A stretch of 64,000 nt of DNA from the NCBI RefSeq assembly GCF_001886955.1, contig NZ_CP016804.1:558001-622000 (forward strand). Direction: 5' to 3'. A model generated the notes under the pieces. That model was not told the DNA's origin and searched no databases. It saw only the letters and a program-made list of their open reading frames with translations. Position numbers and translations under genes: made by a program. Of this stretch, positions 1-9,035 are shown one piece after another. This DNA comes from Halodesulfurarchaeum formicicum. Lineage in GTDB: Archaea; Halobacteriota; Halobacteria; Halobacteriales; Halobacteriaceae. The stretch's first letter is position 1. Each line of letters begins with the position of its first letter.

Positions 1-343
1 ACTCCGAGGCCATCGTGGCCGCGCCCTCCATCGGGTGGCGCAACACGATCCCATCGGCGTAGCCCTCCAGTACCCGAAGCGTATCCGCGAGGGTTTCACC
101 TTTGCTCACACTCGAGAACTCGACCGGCCCCATGTCGATCGTGTCCCCGCCCAGGCGCTTGATGGCCGTCTCGAAACTCATCTTCGTCCGGGTGCTGGGC
201 TCGAAGAAGGCGAGTGCGAGCAGGGCCCCCTCGTGTCCGCTTGCTGCCTGCGGGTCGGCGGCGAAGTCGGCGGCCCGGTCCAACACCGCCTCGATATCCG
301 CCCGCGAGAACTGTTTCGCGGAGATCACGTGCTCGTGACGCAT
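1..343 (-). CDS. pyrB: Aspartate carbamoyltransferase catalytic chain (N-terminal part, cut by window edge)
   Basis: Catalyses carbamoylation of aspartate in de novo pyrimidine synthesis, in the cytoplasm. The reverse strand begins with ATG at 343 and reads [20 protein letters not shown], then the carbamoyl-phosphate-binding motif [13 protein letters not shown] near residues 49-61, which is diagnostic of the ATCase/OTCase fold; the following GDTIDMG and [12 protein letters not shown] stretches are typical of PyrB rather than ArgF. Only about 114 residues lie in the window; the rest, and presumably pyrI, lies to the left. Divergent from the MinD-like gene, with a 94-bp spacer. Confidence 0.93.
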   Translation of the reverse strand, partial: MRHEHVISAKQFSRADIEAVLDRAADFAADPQAASGHEGALLALAFFEPSTRTKMSFETAIKRLGGDTIDMGPVEFSSVSKGETLADTLRVLEGYADGIVLRHPMEGAATMASE

Positions 344-400
344 TACTCTCACTCGCTCGTGGAACGGTCTTGAATCTCCCGTTTGGCGGGCACGGCCCGG

Positions 401-425
401 CCGGTCCTTTATCAGAGAGGACCGG
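401..425 (+). promoter_or_regulatory. Core promoter with 8-bp inverted repeat before the MinD-like gene
   Basis: CCGGTCCT (401-408) and AGGACCGG (418-425) form a perfect inverted repeat with a 9-nt loop. The TATA-like CTTTAT (407-412) lies in it, about 27 nt before the ATG at 438, as expected for a leaderless haloarchaeal transcript. The repeat could be an operator covering TATA and start site, or chance in GC-rich DNA. Confidence 0.45.
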
Positions 426-437
426 ACCAGAAGGCCC

Positions 438-1049
438 ATGCTCGCCGTGACTGGGGGGAAAGGTGGCACCGGCAAGACGACGACCGCGCTGGGACTGGCC
501 GTCACGCTCGCCGAGCGCCGTCGCGATCCGATCGTCATCGACGCGGACGTGGACATGCCGAACTTGCACATCCGGGCGGGCACTGACGATTCCGGGCTGG
601 CCGCCCTCGCTGCGGGCACGCCGATCGAGGCGGCGGCGACGCCCGCCGAACGCTATCCCGGCGTGTCGATCGTCGGGGCCACCCCCGGGACCGATCTGGA
701 ACGCGCGCTCCGACAGGTCCGGACCGAGCGTCCGGTGATCCTCGATGGGGCTGCCGGGGCCGACGAGCGCGCAGTGACGCCGCTGCGACACGCCGACGCT
801 GCGGTCGTCGTCGCGCGGCAGACTCCTGCGGCCGTCACGGATAGCGTGAAGTCGGTCCGGATGAGTCGGGCCGTCGATGCACCGCTCGCCGGGGTAATTC
901 TCAGCCGCGCCGCGGCCGTGCCGGCGTCGGTCGAAACCGCACTTGGCGTGGAGCCGCTGGTGCCCGTCCCGTCGGTTTCGGATCCGATCGCCCACGATCA
1001 GGCCCGCGTGGCGTACGACCGGATTCTCGACGAGTGGGCGAACGCTTAA
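438..1049 (+). CDS. MinD/ParA-family P-loop ATPase
   Basis: 203-aa member of the SIMIBI class MinD/ParA/Mrp ATPases. The deviant Walker A motif [10 protein letters not shown] is at residues 6-15 with the signature first lysine, followed by [11 protein letters not shown] (Walker A' type, about residues 33-43) and a [11 protein letters not shown] switch region near residue 95. It is shorter than bacterial MinD (about 270 aa) and no C-terminal amphipathic helix was recognised, so a septum-positioning role is not assumed. It overlaps the next gene by one base (TAATG), so the two are co-translated. Haloarchaea carry many MinD homologues, most of unknown role. Confidence 0.85.
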   Translation: MLAVTGGKGGTGKTTTALGLAVTLAERRRDPIVIDADVDMPNLHIRAGTDDSGLAALAAGTPIEAAATPAERYPGVSIVGATPGTDLERALRQVRTERPVILDGAAGADERAVTPLRHADAAVVVARQTPAAVTDSVKSVRMSRAVDAPLAGVILSRAAAVPASVETALGVEPLVPVPSVSDPIAHDQARVAYDRILDEWANA

Positions 1050-1702
1050 TGTCCCGGGAACCAACCGTTCAGGGGATGGCGGAGAAACTCTCCACCGGGG
1101 TCGAGGTACTCGACCGCGAACTCGCCGGCGGGCTTCCGGCCGGGAGCGTCGTCGCCTACCAGGCCCCCGCCGCGAGCCAGGGAGAGTTGCTCCTCTACGA
1201 GTTGACCCGGCCCCGGGAGACGCTGTATCTCACCACCATTCGGACCGAGGACGCTGTCGCGGACGCGATTGCGGCCGCCAAGGCACCGACGGGCGAGCCG
1301 AAGATCGAACTCGTGACCGGGGAGGATCCGATCGACTCGACCCGCCGGGCCGTTCGCAACGCTTTCGAGGGCATGACGGTGATCATCGATCCCATCGACC
1401 CCCTCGAACGGGCCGATCGGGCCCGCTACGAGCAACTGCTCAACGAGATTCGAAATCACATGATCAACACGGGCGGGATCGCCTTCCTGCACGCCCTGGA
1501 GGGGCCGAATCCGCCGGCTCACCGGGAGACTACCCAGCACATGGCGGACGTGGTGCTGGATCTCGATGTCGATCGAAAGGGGAGCGAGATAGACAGCCGG
1601 CTCACCGTGCAGAAGTATCGCGGCGGGAAGATTCCCAGCGAGTCGATCAAACTCGACCTCACCGAGCGCGTGCGGGTCGATACGAGCCGGGATATCGCCT
1701 GA
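1049..1702 (+). CDS. RecA/RadA-superfamily-like protein with degenerate Walker A
   Basis: 217-aa protein starting at the ATG that overlaps the upstream stop codon (a longer GTG start at 1034 is less likely). The opening STGVEVLDRELAGGLPAGS resembles KaiC/RadA-type ATPases ('G-DELLGGG-P-GS'), but the expected GxxGxGKT loop is replaced by APAASQGELLL, so ATP binding is doubtful. A Walker B-like stretch MTVIIDPIDPLE lies near residues 109-120. Similar haloarchaeal proteins are usually labelled RecA-like or HTR-like. It pairs with the MinD-like ATPase and may be its partner; that is inference. Confidence 0.6.
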   Translation: MSREPTVQGMAEKLSTGVEVLDRELAGGLPAGSVVAYQAPAASQGELLLYELTRPRETLYLTTIRTEDAVADAIAAAKAPTGEPKIELVTGEDPIDSTRRAVRNAFEGMTVIIDPIDPLERADRARYEQLLNEIRNHMINTGGIAFLHALEGPNPPAHRETTQHMADVVLDLDVDRKGSEIDSRLTVQKYRGGKIPSESIKLDLTERVRVDTSRDIA

Positions 1703-2623
1703 TTACTCCTCGAGTTCGTCCACGTCGAGTTCGTCCATGATCTCGTCGGCGTCGACGTCGGCGTCTTCGAGGGACGCCTCGATGTCGCCGAGTCCGCCGC
1801 CCATGCCACCCATGCCGGGCATCGCGGGCGCGCCGTCGATGATCTCCTGGACGATGACCCGATCGATGTCCAGCTTCTCGATGACGTCACCGAGGATCTG
1901 CTGTTTGGACATCATCCACTGCTGGTTGAACTGTAGTTGTGGGTTGCTCTCGATGTAGAGGGTCTCCTTCTCGACGGTCTGGACTTCCGTTTCGGTCTCG
2001 CCCTCCTCGTCTTCGACCTCCACTTCCTCCTCGAGTTCGTCGGTCGCGAGGTGCATGTCCAGTTCGACGTCGAAGAAGGTCTGGAGCAGGCCCGAGGCCT
2101 GTTCGACCGGATCCTCGACGGTGTCGAGGATTTCGTACTCGTACTCGACGTCCTGGCCGGCCAGCGGGTGGTTGAAGTCCACGCGGGCGCGGCCGCCGAT
2201 GATCGTCTCGACGTGCCCGTGCTGCCCGTCGATGTCCACGTGTGCACCGGGGTAGCGGTCGTCTTCCGGGATCTTCTCGGCGCTGACAGTACGGACTTCG
2301 TCCTCGTTGTACTCGCCGAAGGCTTCGGCGGCGGGCACGACCACGCTGCCGGAGTCACCGACCTCCCGACCAACGATGTCGGACTCGACGGCGGGGAAGA
2401 GGTGACCGTCACCCAGCACGATCGTCCGCGGGGCGAACTCCTGGTCCTCCGTGTCAACCCCTTCCGCTTCAGCGACCTCCTTGTCGGTCGTGTCCACGAG
2501 GTCGCCGCCCTCGACTGTTCGGGCGGTGTACGCCACTTTTACGAAGTCGCCGTTCTGGAGACCCGACTCCTCGGCGGTCTCCGCCGCATCATCGGCCGAT
2601 TCGGCCGTCTGTTCGTCACTCAT
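1703..2623 (-). CDS. FKBP-type peptidyl-prolyl cis-trans isomerase (SlyD-like, extended)
   Basis: 306-aa cytoplasmic prolyl isomerase/chaperone. The chosen ATG at 2623 begins MSDEQTAESADDA and has a TATA-like CTTAAG 25-30 nt upstream; the longer frame to 2815 runs into the neighbouring promoter. The FKBP core (residues about 28-175) shows GDFVKVAYTART, PRTIVLGDGHLFPAVE and the SlyD/IF-domain signature VDFNHPLAGQDVEYE. A C-terminal extension of about 120 residues, with a highly acidic stretch and a Gly/Met-rich PGMGGMGGGLGD segment, is typical of haloarchaeal long FKBPs. Divergent from the Nramp-like gene. Confidence 0.9.
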   Translation of the reverse strand: MSDEQTAESADDAAETAEESGLQNGDFVKVAYTARTVEGGDLVDTTDKEVAEAEGVDTEDQEFAPRTIVLGDGHLFPAVESDIVGREVGDSGSVVVPAAEAFGEYNEDEVRTVSAEKIPEDDRYPGAHVDIDGQHGHVETIIGGRARVDFNHPLAGQDVEYEYEILDTVEDPVEQASGLLQTFFDVELDMHLATDELEEEVEVEDEEGETETEVQTVEKETLYIESNPQLQFNQQWMMSKQQILGDVIEKLDIDRVIVQEIIDGAPAMPGMGGMGGGLGDIEASLEDADVDADEIMDELDVDELEE

Positions 2624-2692
2624 ACCCCAAGGGAGTTCCGTTCGACCCTTAAGAATCACGGTCCGATCACAGCCGCTCGCTCGCATCGCAAC

Positions 2693-2721
2693 GTTTAGAC
2701 CCCTGCCCGTGACAAGGTCAC
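2693..2721 (+). promoter_or_regulatory. Promoter and candidate operator of the Nramp-like gene
   Basis: A TATA-like GTTTAGA (2693-2699) is followed by GTGACAAGGTCAC (2709-2721), a 5-bp perfect inverted repeat with a 3-nt spacer placed where transcription would start, 9 nt before the ATG. The position suits a repressor site such as a metal-responsive regulator; no regulator gene is adjacent and the sequence matches no operator I recognise. Confidence 0.4.
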
Positions 2722-2729
2722 AGACACTC

Positions 2730-4091
2730 ATGTCATCAGCCGACGCGTCGGGCGAGTCCACAGCCGAGGACATGCCCGAGCTCACATATCCCGAGGAGGA
2801 CTGGCCCGGATTCATCCGCGAGCATCTGGGCCCGTCGCTTCTCTGGGCGTTGCTCGGTATCGGCGGCAGTCACATCGTCCTGGCGCCGACCCTCGGTGGC
2901 CTCTATGGGATGTTCGGGATCTGGGTCATCGCCATCATCTACCTGGCGAAATACGGGGGCTGGGAGCTGGGCATCCGGTACAACTACGGTATCGGACGCA
3001 ATCCAGTCGAGGGCTATGGGGACCTCCCCGGGCCGGACCACTGGGGACAGGTCTTCACGATGTTGGTCTACCTGGTGGGCTGGACGGTCATCCTCGCCTC
3101 GGTGGGCTTTAGCGCGGCGACCTTCCTCGCGGCGCTGGTGCCCTCACTTTCCGCCATTCAACTGTACCTCCTGTTGATCGGCTTCGCGGTGGCCCTGACC
3201 ATCGTCTCCCGCTATGCCTGGATCGAGAACCTGATGAAACTCTTCGTCATCGTGCTTGGGGGCCTCATCGTTCTGGGCGTGTTCGTCTCGCCGCCGTCGC
3301 CGTCGCTGGTCGCCGAGACGGCGTTCTCGGTGCCCGATCTGACCGCACCGGTCTTCCTGGGGATCTTCGCCGCCCTCGCGGGGTACGCCCCGACCGGCCT
3401 GAGCACCACCGTCACGATCGGGAGCTGGAGTCTCGCGAAAGAGCAGGGCGCACGGGCCCTGCGCCGCAAGGATTACGACCCGACCGACGAGCGCTTCCAG
3501 GAGTACATCGCGAGCTGGATGCGAACCGGGACCCGGGACTTCCGGGTCGCCTTCGGCTTTAGCTTCCTCCTCCTCGTGAGCATGATTCTCCTGGCAACCT
3601 CCGTCTTCTATCCCACGCCGCCACAGGATCAGAACCTCGCGATCGCGATCGGGAGCATCCTCCAGGAGGGCTTTGGCGACTGGACGTTCTACCTGGTGGT
3701 CGCCGGCGCGTTCGCGGCGCTTTACTCCACCGTCATCACGGTCATGGACGGCGCCGCGCGGGTCAACGCCGACACGCTCCCGCTCGTGCTGGAACGTGAG
3801 ATGGACACCGACCGCCTTCGTCGCGGGTTCATCCTGCTCATGGGGACGGCGAGTGTCATTCCGATTCTGGTCATCGGGCAGTTGCCGGTCACCCTGATGG
3901 TGTTCTCCGCCGCGCTGATGGCGATCCTCCAGGTCTTCTTCTACTTCGCGAACTACTACATCGTCCGGAAACACCTTCCCGAGGCCTTCCAGCCCGACCG
4001 GGCCCACACGATCTACTATGCCGTCACGATGTTGCTCGTGCTCGGATTCGGCATCATGGGCGGACTGAGTCGACTCGGCCTCGTCGGCTGA
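2730..4091 (+). CDS. Divergent Nramp-family membrane transporter
   Basis: 453-aa polytopic protein with about 11 hydrophobic segments and the general layout of Nramp proteins (acidic N-terminus, GPSLLWALLGIGGSH at TM1, GYAPTGLSTTVTIGSW at TM6). The ATG at 2730 is chosen because the upstream frame is antisense to the FKBP gene and this start follows a TATA box. Canonical Nramp metal ligands, the DPGN motif of TM1 and the MPH motif of TM6, are both absent, so manganese/iron transport should not be assumed. The substrate could be another cation or something else. Followed 42 bp later by the CYTH gene, which has its own promoter. Confidence 0.7.
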   Translation: MSSADASGESTAEDMPELTYPEEDWPGFIREHLGPSLLWALLGIGGSHIVLAPTLGGLYGMFGIWVIAIIYLAKYGGWELGIRYNYGIGRNPVEGYGDLPGPDHWGQVFTMLVYLVGWTVILASVGFSAATFLAALVPSLSAIQLYLLLIGFAVALTIVSRYAWIENLMKLFVIVLGGLIVLGVFVSPPSPSLVAETAFSVPDLTAPVFLGIFAALAGYAPTGLSTTVTIGSWSLAKEQGARALRRKDYDPTDERFQEYIASWMRTGTRDFRVAFGFSFLLLVSMILLATSVFYPTPPQDQNLAIAIGSILQEGFGDWTFYLVVAGAFAALYSTVITVMDGAARVNADTLPLVLEREMDTDRLRRGFILLMGTASVIPILVIGQLPVTLMVFSAALMAILQVFFYFANYYIVRKHLPEAFQPDRAHTIYYAVTMLLVLGFGIMGGLSRLGLVG

Positions 4092-4133
4092 TCGAAACCC
4101 GCACTTTTCTACCCCGGGCCCCTCCGGCCGGGC

Positions 4134-4670
4134 ATGTACGAAGTCGAGATGAAGGTCCAGGCGGCCCACGAGCCCGTTCGGGCGGCTCTGGAGCGGGAAG
4201 GCGCCCGCTCCCTGGGCCGTGTGGAGCAAGTAGATGTGTACTTCGACGCCCCGCACCGCGATTTTGCGGCCCGGGACGAAGCCCTCCGATTGCGCGAGGA
4301 GACCGACGCCGAAGGCACGACCACGGCGCTCACCTACAAGGGCCCGAAGGTCGATGACACGTCGAAAACCCGTCAGGAGTTCGAAACGACGGTCGGCTCC
4401 CGCGGGGAGATGCAGGCGGCCCTTTCGGCCCTGGGATTCGAACCGGCTGCGACCGTCGAGAAGACCCGCGAACGCTTCGAACTCGACGGGATCGTCGTCT
4501 CCCTCGATACGGTTTCGGGGCTGGGAGAGTTCGTCGAGGCCGAAGCCGAGGCCACGGAAGCCGACATCGAGGCGACCCGGGAGGCCGTCGCAGCGGTCCT
4601 CTCTCGCCTCGATCTCGACCCCGAGGCACAGATCCGCCGTTCGTACCTCGGATTGCTCCTGGACGACTGA
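4134..4670 (+). CDS. CYTH-domain protein (class IV adenylate cyclase / CyaB-like)
   Basis: 178-aa protein with the CYTH signature EVEMKV at residues 3-8 (ExExK), then basic and acidic beta-barrel strands such as EALRLREE, ALTYKGPK, RQEFETTV and FVEAEAEA. CYTH proteins bind triphosphates and divalent metals. Archaeal members include class IV cyclases and thiamine-triphosphatase or polyphosphatase-like enzymes, so the substrate is uncertain. The start has a TATA-like CTTTTCTA 23-30 nt upstream (4104-4111), consistent with a leaderless message. Confidence 0.8.
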   Translation: MYEVEMKVQAAHEPVRAALEREGARSLGRVEQVDVYFDAPHRDFAARDEALRLREETDAEGTTTALTYKGPKVDDTSKTRQEFETTVGSRGEMQAALSALGFEPAATVEKTRERFELDGIVVSLDTVSGLGEFVEAEAEATEADIEATREAVAAVLSRLDLDPEAQIRRSYLGLLLDD

Positions 4671-4710
4671 TGCACCAGAGACATGAGCGCCGACAAATAA
4701 GTTTTCGCAA

Positions 4711-4717
4711 GTTATAG
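4711..4717 (+). promoter_or_regulatory. TATA box of the methionine adenosyltransferase gene
   Basis: GTTATAG lies 26-32 nt before the ATG at 4743, preceded by a BRE-like purine/CG stretch (TTCGCAA). The spacing predicts a leaderless mat transcript. Confidence 0.5.
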
Positions 4718-4742
4718 GAGCGGCCATCGGATAGGTTCTCTA

Positions 4743-5948
4743 ATGACCGATCGGAACATCCGCATCCAGTCCCTCGACCGGGGCGCGGTCGAGGACCAGG
4801 AGATCGAGATCGTCGAACGAAAGGGGATCGGCCACCCCGACTCGATCTGTGACGGCATCGCCGAGGCCGTCTCTCGCGCGCTTGCGCAGGCCTATCTCGA
4901 TCGCGTCGGCAAAGTCCTTCATTATAACACCGACGAGACCCAGCTGGTCGCCGGTGACGCCGCTCCGGCCTTCGGCGGTGGCGAGGTCGTCGAGCCGATC
5001 TACATTCTCATCGTCGGCCGCGCCACCAAACGCTACGAGGGCCAGGAGATCCCCGTCGACTCGATCGCCCTGGAGGCGGCCCGGAACTACCTCCGGGAGA
5101 ACCTGCCCAACCTCGATCTCGAAACTGATGTCATCGTGGACGTCCGGCTCGGCGAGGGCTCGGGGGACCTTCAGGAGGTCTTCTCCGAGGACGGCGGCAC
5201 CGTCCCGATGGCCAACGACACGAGTTTCGGCGTCGGTCACGCCCCGCTCTCGGAAACCGAACAGATCGTGTACAACACCGAGCGACGGCTGATCGAGGAC
5301 TTCGGCGAGGACCACCCCGCGCTGGGCCAGGACATCAAGGTGATGGGCAAGCGCGAGGGCTCGACCATCGATCTCACCGTCGCCGCCGCGCTCGTGGATA
5401 CCTTCGTTCCGAACATGGAGGCCTACGAGGCCGAGATCGACGCGATCAGGGAGTATGTCACCGACCTTGCCTACGAGTACACGGACCGGGAAGTTCGAGT
5501 GCACGTCAACACCGCGGACGACACCGCCGCGGGTGCGATCTATCTCACGACGACCGGCACCAGTGCCGAACAGGGTGATGACGGGTCGGTCGGCCGGGGC
5601 AACCGGGCCAACGGGCTGATCACGCCGAACCGGTCGATGTCCATGGAGGCCACGAGCGGCAAGAACCCGGTCAATCACATCGGGAAGATCTACAACCTCC
5701 TCTCCACGAAGATCGCCATGGAAGTCGTCGAGGAGGTCGAGGGCATCCGTGATCTCCGGGTCCGGCTGCTCAGCCAGATCGGGAGCCCGATCGATCAGCC
5801 ACACGTCGCCGACCTCCACGTCGTCACGGAGTCGGGCTACGAACTGGGCGACGTGGACCCCGAGATTCGCCGGATCGTGGACGAGGGACTGGCCAGCGTG
5901 GAGGACGTGACCGCGGCGGTCATCCGCGGCGAGCTATCCACGTTCTGA
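4743..5948 (+). CDS. mat: Archaeal S-adenosylmethionine synthetase (methionine adenosyltransferase)
   Basis: Makes S-adenosylmethionine from methionine and ATP. The 401-aa length and sequence fit the archaeal MAT family (COG1812), which is very diverged from bacterial MetK. Visible motifs are [17 protein letters not shown] near residue 27, [13 protein letters not shown] near residue 61, the acidic [14 protein letters not shown] stretch and [20 protein letters not shown] near residue 285. It stands between the CYTH gene and thiI with its own TATA box, and its product feeds the many methyltransferases of the cell. Confidence 0.97.
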   Translation: MTDRNIRIQSLDRGAVEDQEIEIVERKGIGHPDSICDGIAEAVSRALAQAYLDRVGKVLHYNTDETQLVAGDAAPAFGGGEVVEPIYILIVGRATKRYEGQEIPVDSIALEAARNYLRENLPNLDLETDVIVDVRLGEGSGDLQEVFSEDGGTVPMANDTSFGVGHAPLSETEQIVYNTERRLIEDFGEDHPALGQDIKVMGKREGSTIDLTVAAALVDTFVPNMEAYEAEIDAIREYVTDLAYEYTDREVRVHVNTADDTAAGAIYLTTTGTSAEQGDDGSVGRGNRANGLITPNRSMSMEATSGKNPVNHIGKIYNLLSTKIAMEVVEEVEGIRDLRVRLLSQIGSPIDQPHVADLHVVTESGYELGDVDPEIRRIVDEGLASVEDVTAAVIRGELSTF

Positions 5949-5989
5949 GCCTTCGAAGGGCGCTTTAACCGCGGGGTCTTTCTTGGGGT

Positions 5990-7186
5990 ATGCAGGTACC
6001 GGGAGCGGACGTGGTCATCGTCCGCCACGGGGACATCGGGGTCAAGTCCAGCCGGGTCCAGTCCTGGATGGAGGAGACCCTGGCAGCGAACCTCGAGGCG
6101 ACCCTCGACGCCTGGGACGTTCCCGGCCGCGTCGAGCAGCACTGGGGCCGGCTCTTCGTCCGGACTCGGGAGCCCGAGATGGCCGCCAGGGCGGCGGCGA
6201 CCGTTTTCGGGATCGTGTCGGCCAGCCCCGCACGCACCGTCGAGCCGACCCTCGACGCGATCAGCGAGGCCCTGGCCGAGACCGCGCGGGCGACCTACGA
6301 CGGGGGCTCGTTTGCCGTCGACGCGAGCCGGGCCGGCGACCACGACTTTACGAGCCAGGACGTCGGCCGGGTCGGGGGCGACGCGATCTGGACGGCCGTC
6401 GCGGACGAGTTCGAGCCCGAAGTCGACCTGGACGACCCCGACCACCGCTTCGAGGTCGAAGTGCGGGACGGCGAGGCCTACGTCTTCACCGAGCGGTTCG
6501 ACGGGCCGGGTGGCCTCCCCGTCGGCACCCAGGAACCGCTGGTCGCGCTGGTGAGCGGCGGGATCGACTCGCCAGTCGCGGCCTGGCTCGCGATGAAGCG
6601 TGGCGCACCCGTCATCCCCGTCTATCTCGATCTCGGGCCGTATGGTGGGGCCGACCATCGCGCCCGGGCCATCGAAACCGTCTCGCGGCTGGCCGCCCAC
6701 GCACCGGGACAGGATTGGTCGCTGCGGATCGCGCCGATCGGGGAGCCACTCGAAGCCCTCGATGACCGGGTTGGGGACACCCGGATGCTCTCGGTCCGGC
6801 GGCTCATGCTGATGGTCGCGGGGGAGATCGCCGCCGAGACCGGGGCCCGCGGAATCGTCACCGGGGAGTCGATCGGCCAGAAATCCAGCCAGACGGTGAC
6901 CAATCTCCAGGTCACCGACCGGGTGACTGACTGGCCAGTCCATCGCCCGCTGCTCGCCCTGGACAAACAGGAGATCATCGCGAAAGCCCGGAAAATCGGC
7001 ACCTACGAGACCGCAACCGTCGACGCGGGATGTAATCGGATTGCGCCCGACCAGCCCGAGACCCAGGCTCCCATCGAACGCGTCGAGGGGGCCGAACCTG
7101 ATGAACTGCCGGCCTGGGCGAGACAGGCCGCGGCGGCAGTAGACATACAGGCCATCGAGCCCTCGGTCGACCTGCACAAGCCATGA
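5990..7186 (+). CDS. thiI: tRNA 4-thiouridine synthase ThiI
   Basis: 398-aa tRNA sulfurtransferase that adenylates U8 of tRNA for thiolation. Order of domains: an N-terminal ferredoxin-like region with RHGDIGVKSSRV, a THUMP domain to about residue 165 (AVDASRAGDHDFTSQDVGR), then the PP-loop ATPase motif LVSGGIDSPVAAW at about residue 188 and GIVTGESIGQKSSQTV near residue 290. The C-terminal rhodanese domain of enterobacterial ThiI is absent, as usual in archaea. CTTTAACC (5963-5970) is about 25 nt before the ATG, so the message is probably leaderless. ATGA overlap with the next gene. Confidence 0.95.
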   Translation: MQVPGADVVIVRHGDIGVKSSRVQSWMEETLAANLEATLDAWDVPGRVEQHWGRLFVRTREPEMAARAAATVFGIVSASPARTVEPTLDAISEALAETARATYDGGSFAVDASRAGDHDFTSQDVGRVGGDAIWTAVADEFEPEVDLDDPDHRFEVEVRDGEAYVFTERFDGPGGLPVGTQEPLVALVSGGIDSPVAAWLAMKRGAPVIPVYLDLGPYGGADHRARAIETVSRLAAHAPGQDWSLRIAPIGEPLEALDDRVGDTRMLSVRRLMLMVAGEIAAETGARGIVTGESIGQKSSQTVTNLQVTDRVTDWPVHRPLLALDKQEIIAKARKIGTYETATVDAGCNRIAPDQPETQAPIERVEGAEPDELPAWARQAAAAVDIQAIEPSVDLHKP

Positions 7187-7638
7187 CCGAGGTCTGTCTC
7201 CGCGGCCAGCCCGAGACTGACATCCAGGAGGCGCTGTTGGCCTACGAGACCGCGCGCTCGGCGCTGGCTCCCTACCAGCACCACCACCCCTTCGAGAACA
7301 CCATCGCCGTCGAGACGGTGAGCCTGGGCGCGGCGATCTCGCTTTTGAACGACCTCGACTGGTATCTCGCCCGCACCACCCAGGGGACGCTGCTCCGGGA
7401 CCCCTCGGTCTCGACTTCGGAGTGGCTCTCGCGTGACCTTGCCGAACAGGTTCGAAACGGCGAGATCCCGCCGGATGCCACCGGCCAGTACCTCAAAGTC
7501 TACGGCCTCGCGGACCGGGAACTCATCGAGCCGATGTACGTGACCCGCCGCGAGGACTCGATCCCGGCCTATGACCTCGCCGACGTCGAGGCGACCGTCG
7601 TGGTCAGGGTCACAGAGCGGGAGTTCGAGCGTGGGTAG
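7183..7638 (+). CDS. Uncharacterised haloarchaeal protein co-transcribed with thiI
   Basis: 151-aa soluble protein whose ATG overlaps the thiI stop (ATGA), so expression is translationally coupled. A helical N-terminal half contains HHHPFENTIAVETVS and SLLNDLDWYLART; the C-terminal half has VYGLADRELIEPMYVTRRED followed by strands. No catalytic motif was recognised. The tight link with thiI suggests a role in tRNA modification or sulfur relay, but that rests on position only. Confidence 0.75.
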   Translation: MTEVCLRGQPETDIQEALLAYETARSALAPYQHHHPFENTIAVETVSLGAAISLLNDLDWYLARTTQGTLLRDPSVSTSEWLSRDLAEQVRNGEIPPDATGQYLKVYGLADRELIEPMYVTRREDSIPAYDLADVEATVVVRVTEREFERG

Positions 7639-7710
7639 GTGCGAGATCGTGGATATTTCGACCGGTGGAACAGGATAAAACTTACACGAGCGTGGGTCCA
7701 TTCCCTGCCC

Positions 7711-8997
7711 ATGGAAGAGCGAGTGCTTCTCGTCGGCGGTGGCGGCCGGGAACACGCGATCGCCCGCGCCCTCTCGACGGCCACGCTGTTTGCGTACAGT
7801 AGCAATCGGAACCCGGGTATCGCCGACCTCGCGAACGAGGTTCGAATCGGCTCGGAGACGGACACCGAGGCGATCGTCGACTTCGCGACCGAGATCGAAG
7901 CGACCCTGGCGATCATCGGGCCCGAGGCGGCGCTCGCTGCCGGCGTCGTGGACGCGCTGGATGAGGCCGGGATCTACGCGTTCGGCCCACGCGCTGACCA
8001 GGCCCGCCTGGAGACGGACAAGGCCTACCAGCGGGAGTTCATGGTCGAGCACGGGATCGACGCCCGGCCCGAATTCGAGACCTTCGAATCGGTCGAGGAG
8101 GCTGTCGCGTACGTCGAACGCGTCGATGGCGACGTGGCAGTCAAGCCCCGGGGGCTCACGGGCGGGAAGGGCGTTCGAGTGACCGGCGATCAGGTCTCGA
8201 ACGCCGAAGCGGTCGAGTACATGCGGGAGAGCGGGTACGACGAGTGGGTCATCGAGGAACGACTGCTGGGTGAGGAGTTCACCGTCCAGGCCTTCGTCGC
8301 CAACGGGACGCTCCGGCCGACACCGGCCGTCCAGGATCACAAACGCGCCTACGAGGGTGACGAGGGGCCCAACACGGGCGGCATGGGCTCGTACAGCGAT
8401 GCCCGCGCCATTCTGCCCTTCATGACGGCCGCGGACTACGAGGCCGCCGTCGAGGTCCTGCAGGAGACCGTGGACGCGATGGCTGACTATCGCGGGGTCC
8501 TCTACGGCCAGTTCATGCTCACTGCCGACGGGCCGAAAGTGATCGAGTACAACGTTCGGTTCGGTGACCCGGAGGCCATGAACACGCTCCCGGTACTCGA
8601 AACCGATTTCCTCGACGTTCTGACGGCGGCCCGGGAGGGAGACTCGCTGCCGCCGCTCTCCTTTCGGAACCAGGCGACGGTGTGCAAGTACGCCGTCCCC
8701 GAGGGCTACCCGACCGACCCTACCGCGGGGGCCAGGGTGACCGTCGACGTGGACGCAGTCGAGGACACTGATCTCTTCTATGCCTCCGTCGACGAGCGCG
8801 AGGACGGCCTCTACACGACGACCTCTCGTTCCTTTGCGGTGCTCGGGCGGGGCAAGACCATCGCGGCCGCCGAAAACCGGGCCGAGGCTGCACTCGCTGA
8901 CGTCGGTGAGGGTTTTCACGTTCGGCACGACATCGGCACCGAGGCCCTGATCCAGACCCGCATCGAGCATATGCGCTCGCTCCGCGGGGACAACTGA
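7711..8997 (+). CDS. purD: Phosphoribosylamine-glycine ligase
   Basis: 428-aa GAR synthetase, second step of purine synthesis, ATP-grasp fold. The ATG at 7711 begins MEERVLLVGGGGREHAIARA, the classic PurD N-terminus; the frame upstream is not conserved-looking. Further hallmarks are IGPEAALAAGVVDAL, KPRGLTGGKGVRVT (ATP-grasp loop), EEFTVQAFV, GPNTGGMGSY and EYNVRFGDPEAMN. GATAAAAC (7675-7682) about 30 nt upstream is a likely TATA box. The gene stands alone. Confidence 0.96.
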   Translation: MEERVLLVGGGGREHAIARALSTATLFAYSSNRNPGIADLANEVRIGSETDTEAIVDFATEIEATLAIIGPEAALAAGVVDALDEAGIYAFGPRADQARLETDKAYQREFMVEHGIDARPEFETFESVEEAVAYVERVDGDVAVKPRGLTGGKGVRVTGDQVSNAEAVEYMRESGYDEWVIEERLLGEEFTVQAFVANGTLRPTPAVQDHKRAYEGDEGPNTGGMGSYSDARAILPFMTAADYEAAVEVLQETVDAMADYRGVLYGQFMLTADGPKVIEYNVRFGDPEAMNTLPVLETDFLDVLTAAREGDSLPPLSFRNQATVCKYAVPEGYPTDPTAGARVTVDVDAVEDTDLFYASVDEREDGLYTTTSRSFAVLGRGKTIAAAENRAEAALADVGEGFHVRHDIGTEALIQTRIEHMRSLRGDN

Positions 8998-9035
8998 GCC
9001 GAACCGCTTTTTGGGAGTCATAGTCCAGGTGAGGT

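Noticed and set aside
96-1064. 322-codon reverse frame across the MinD-like gene
   Set aside because: Antisense to pyrB start and the MinD-like gene; its translation is Arg/His/Gly-rich with no domain.
3144-4727. 527-codon reverse frame
   Set aside because: Antisense to the transporter and CYTH genes; composition is typical of a GC-rich shadow frame.
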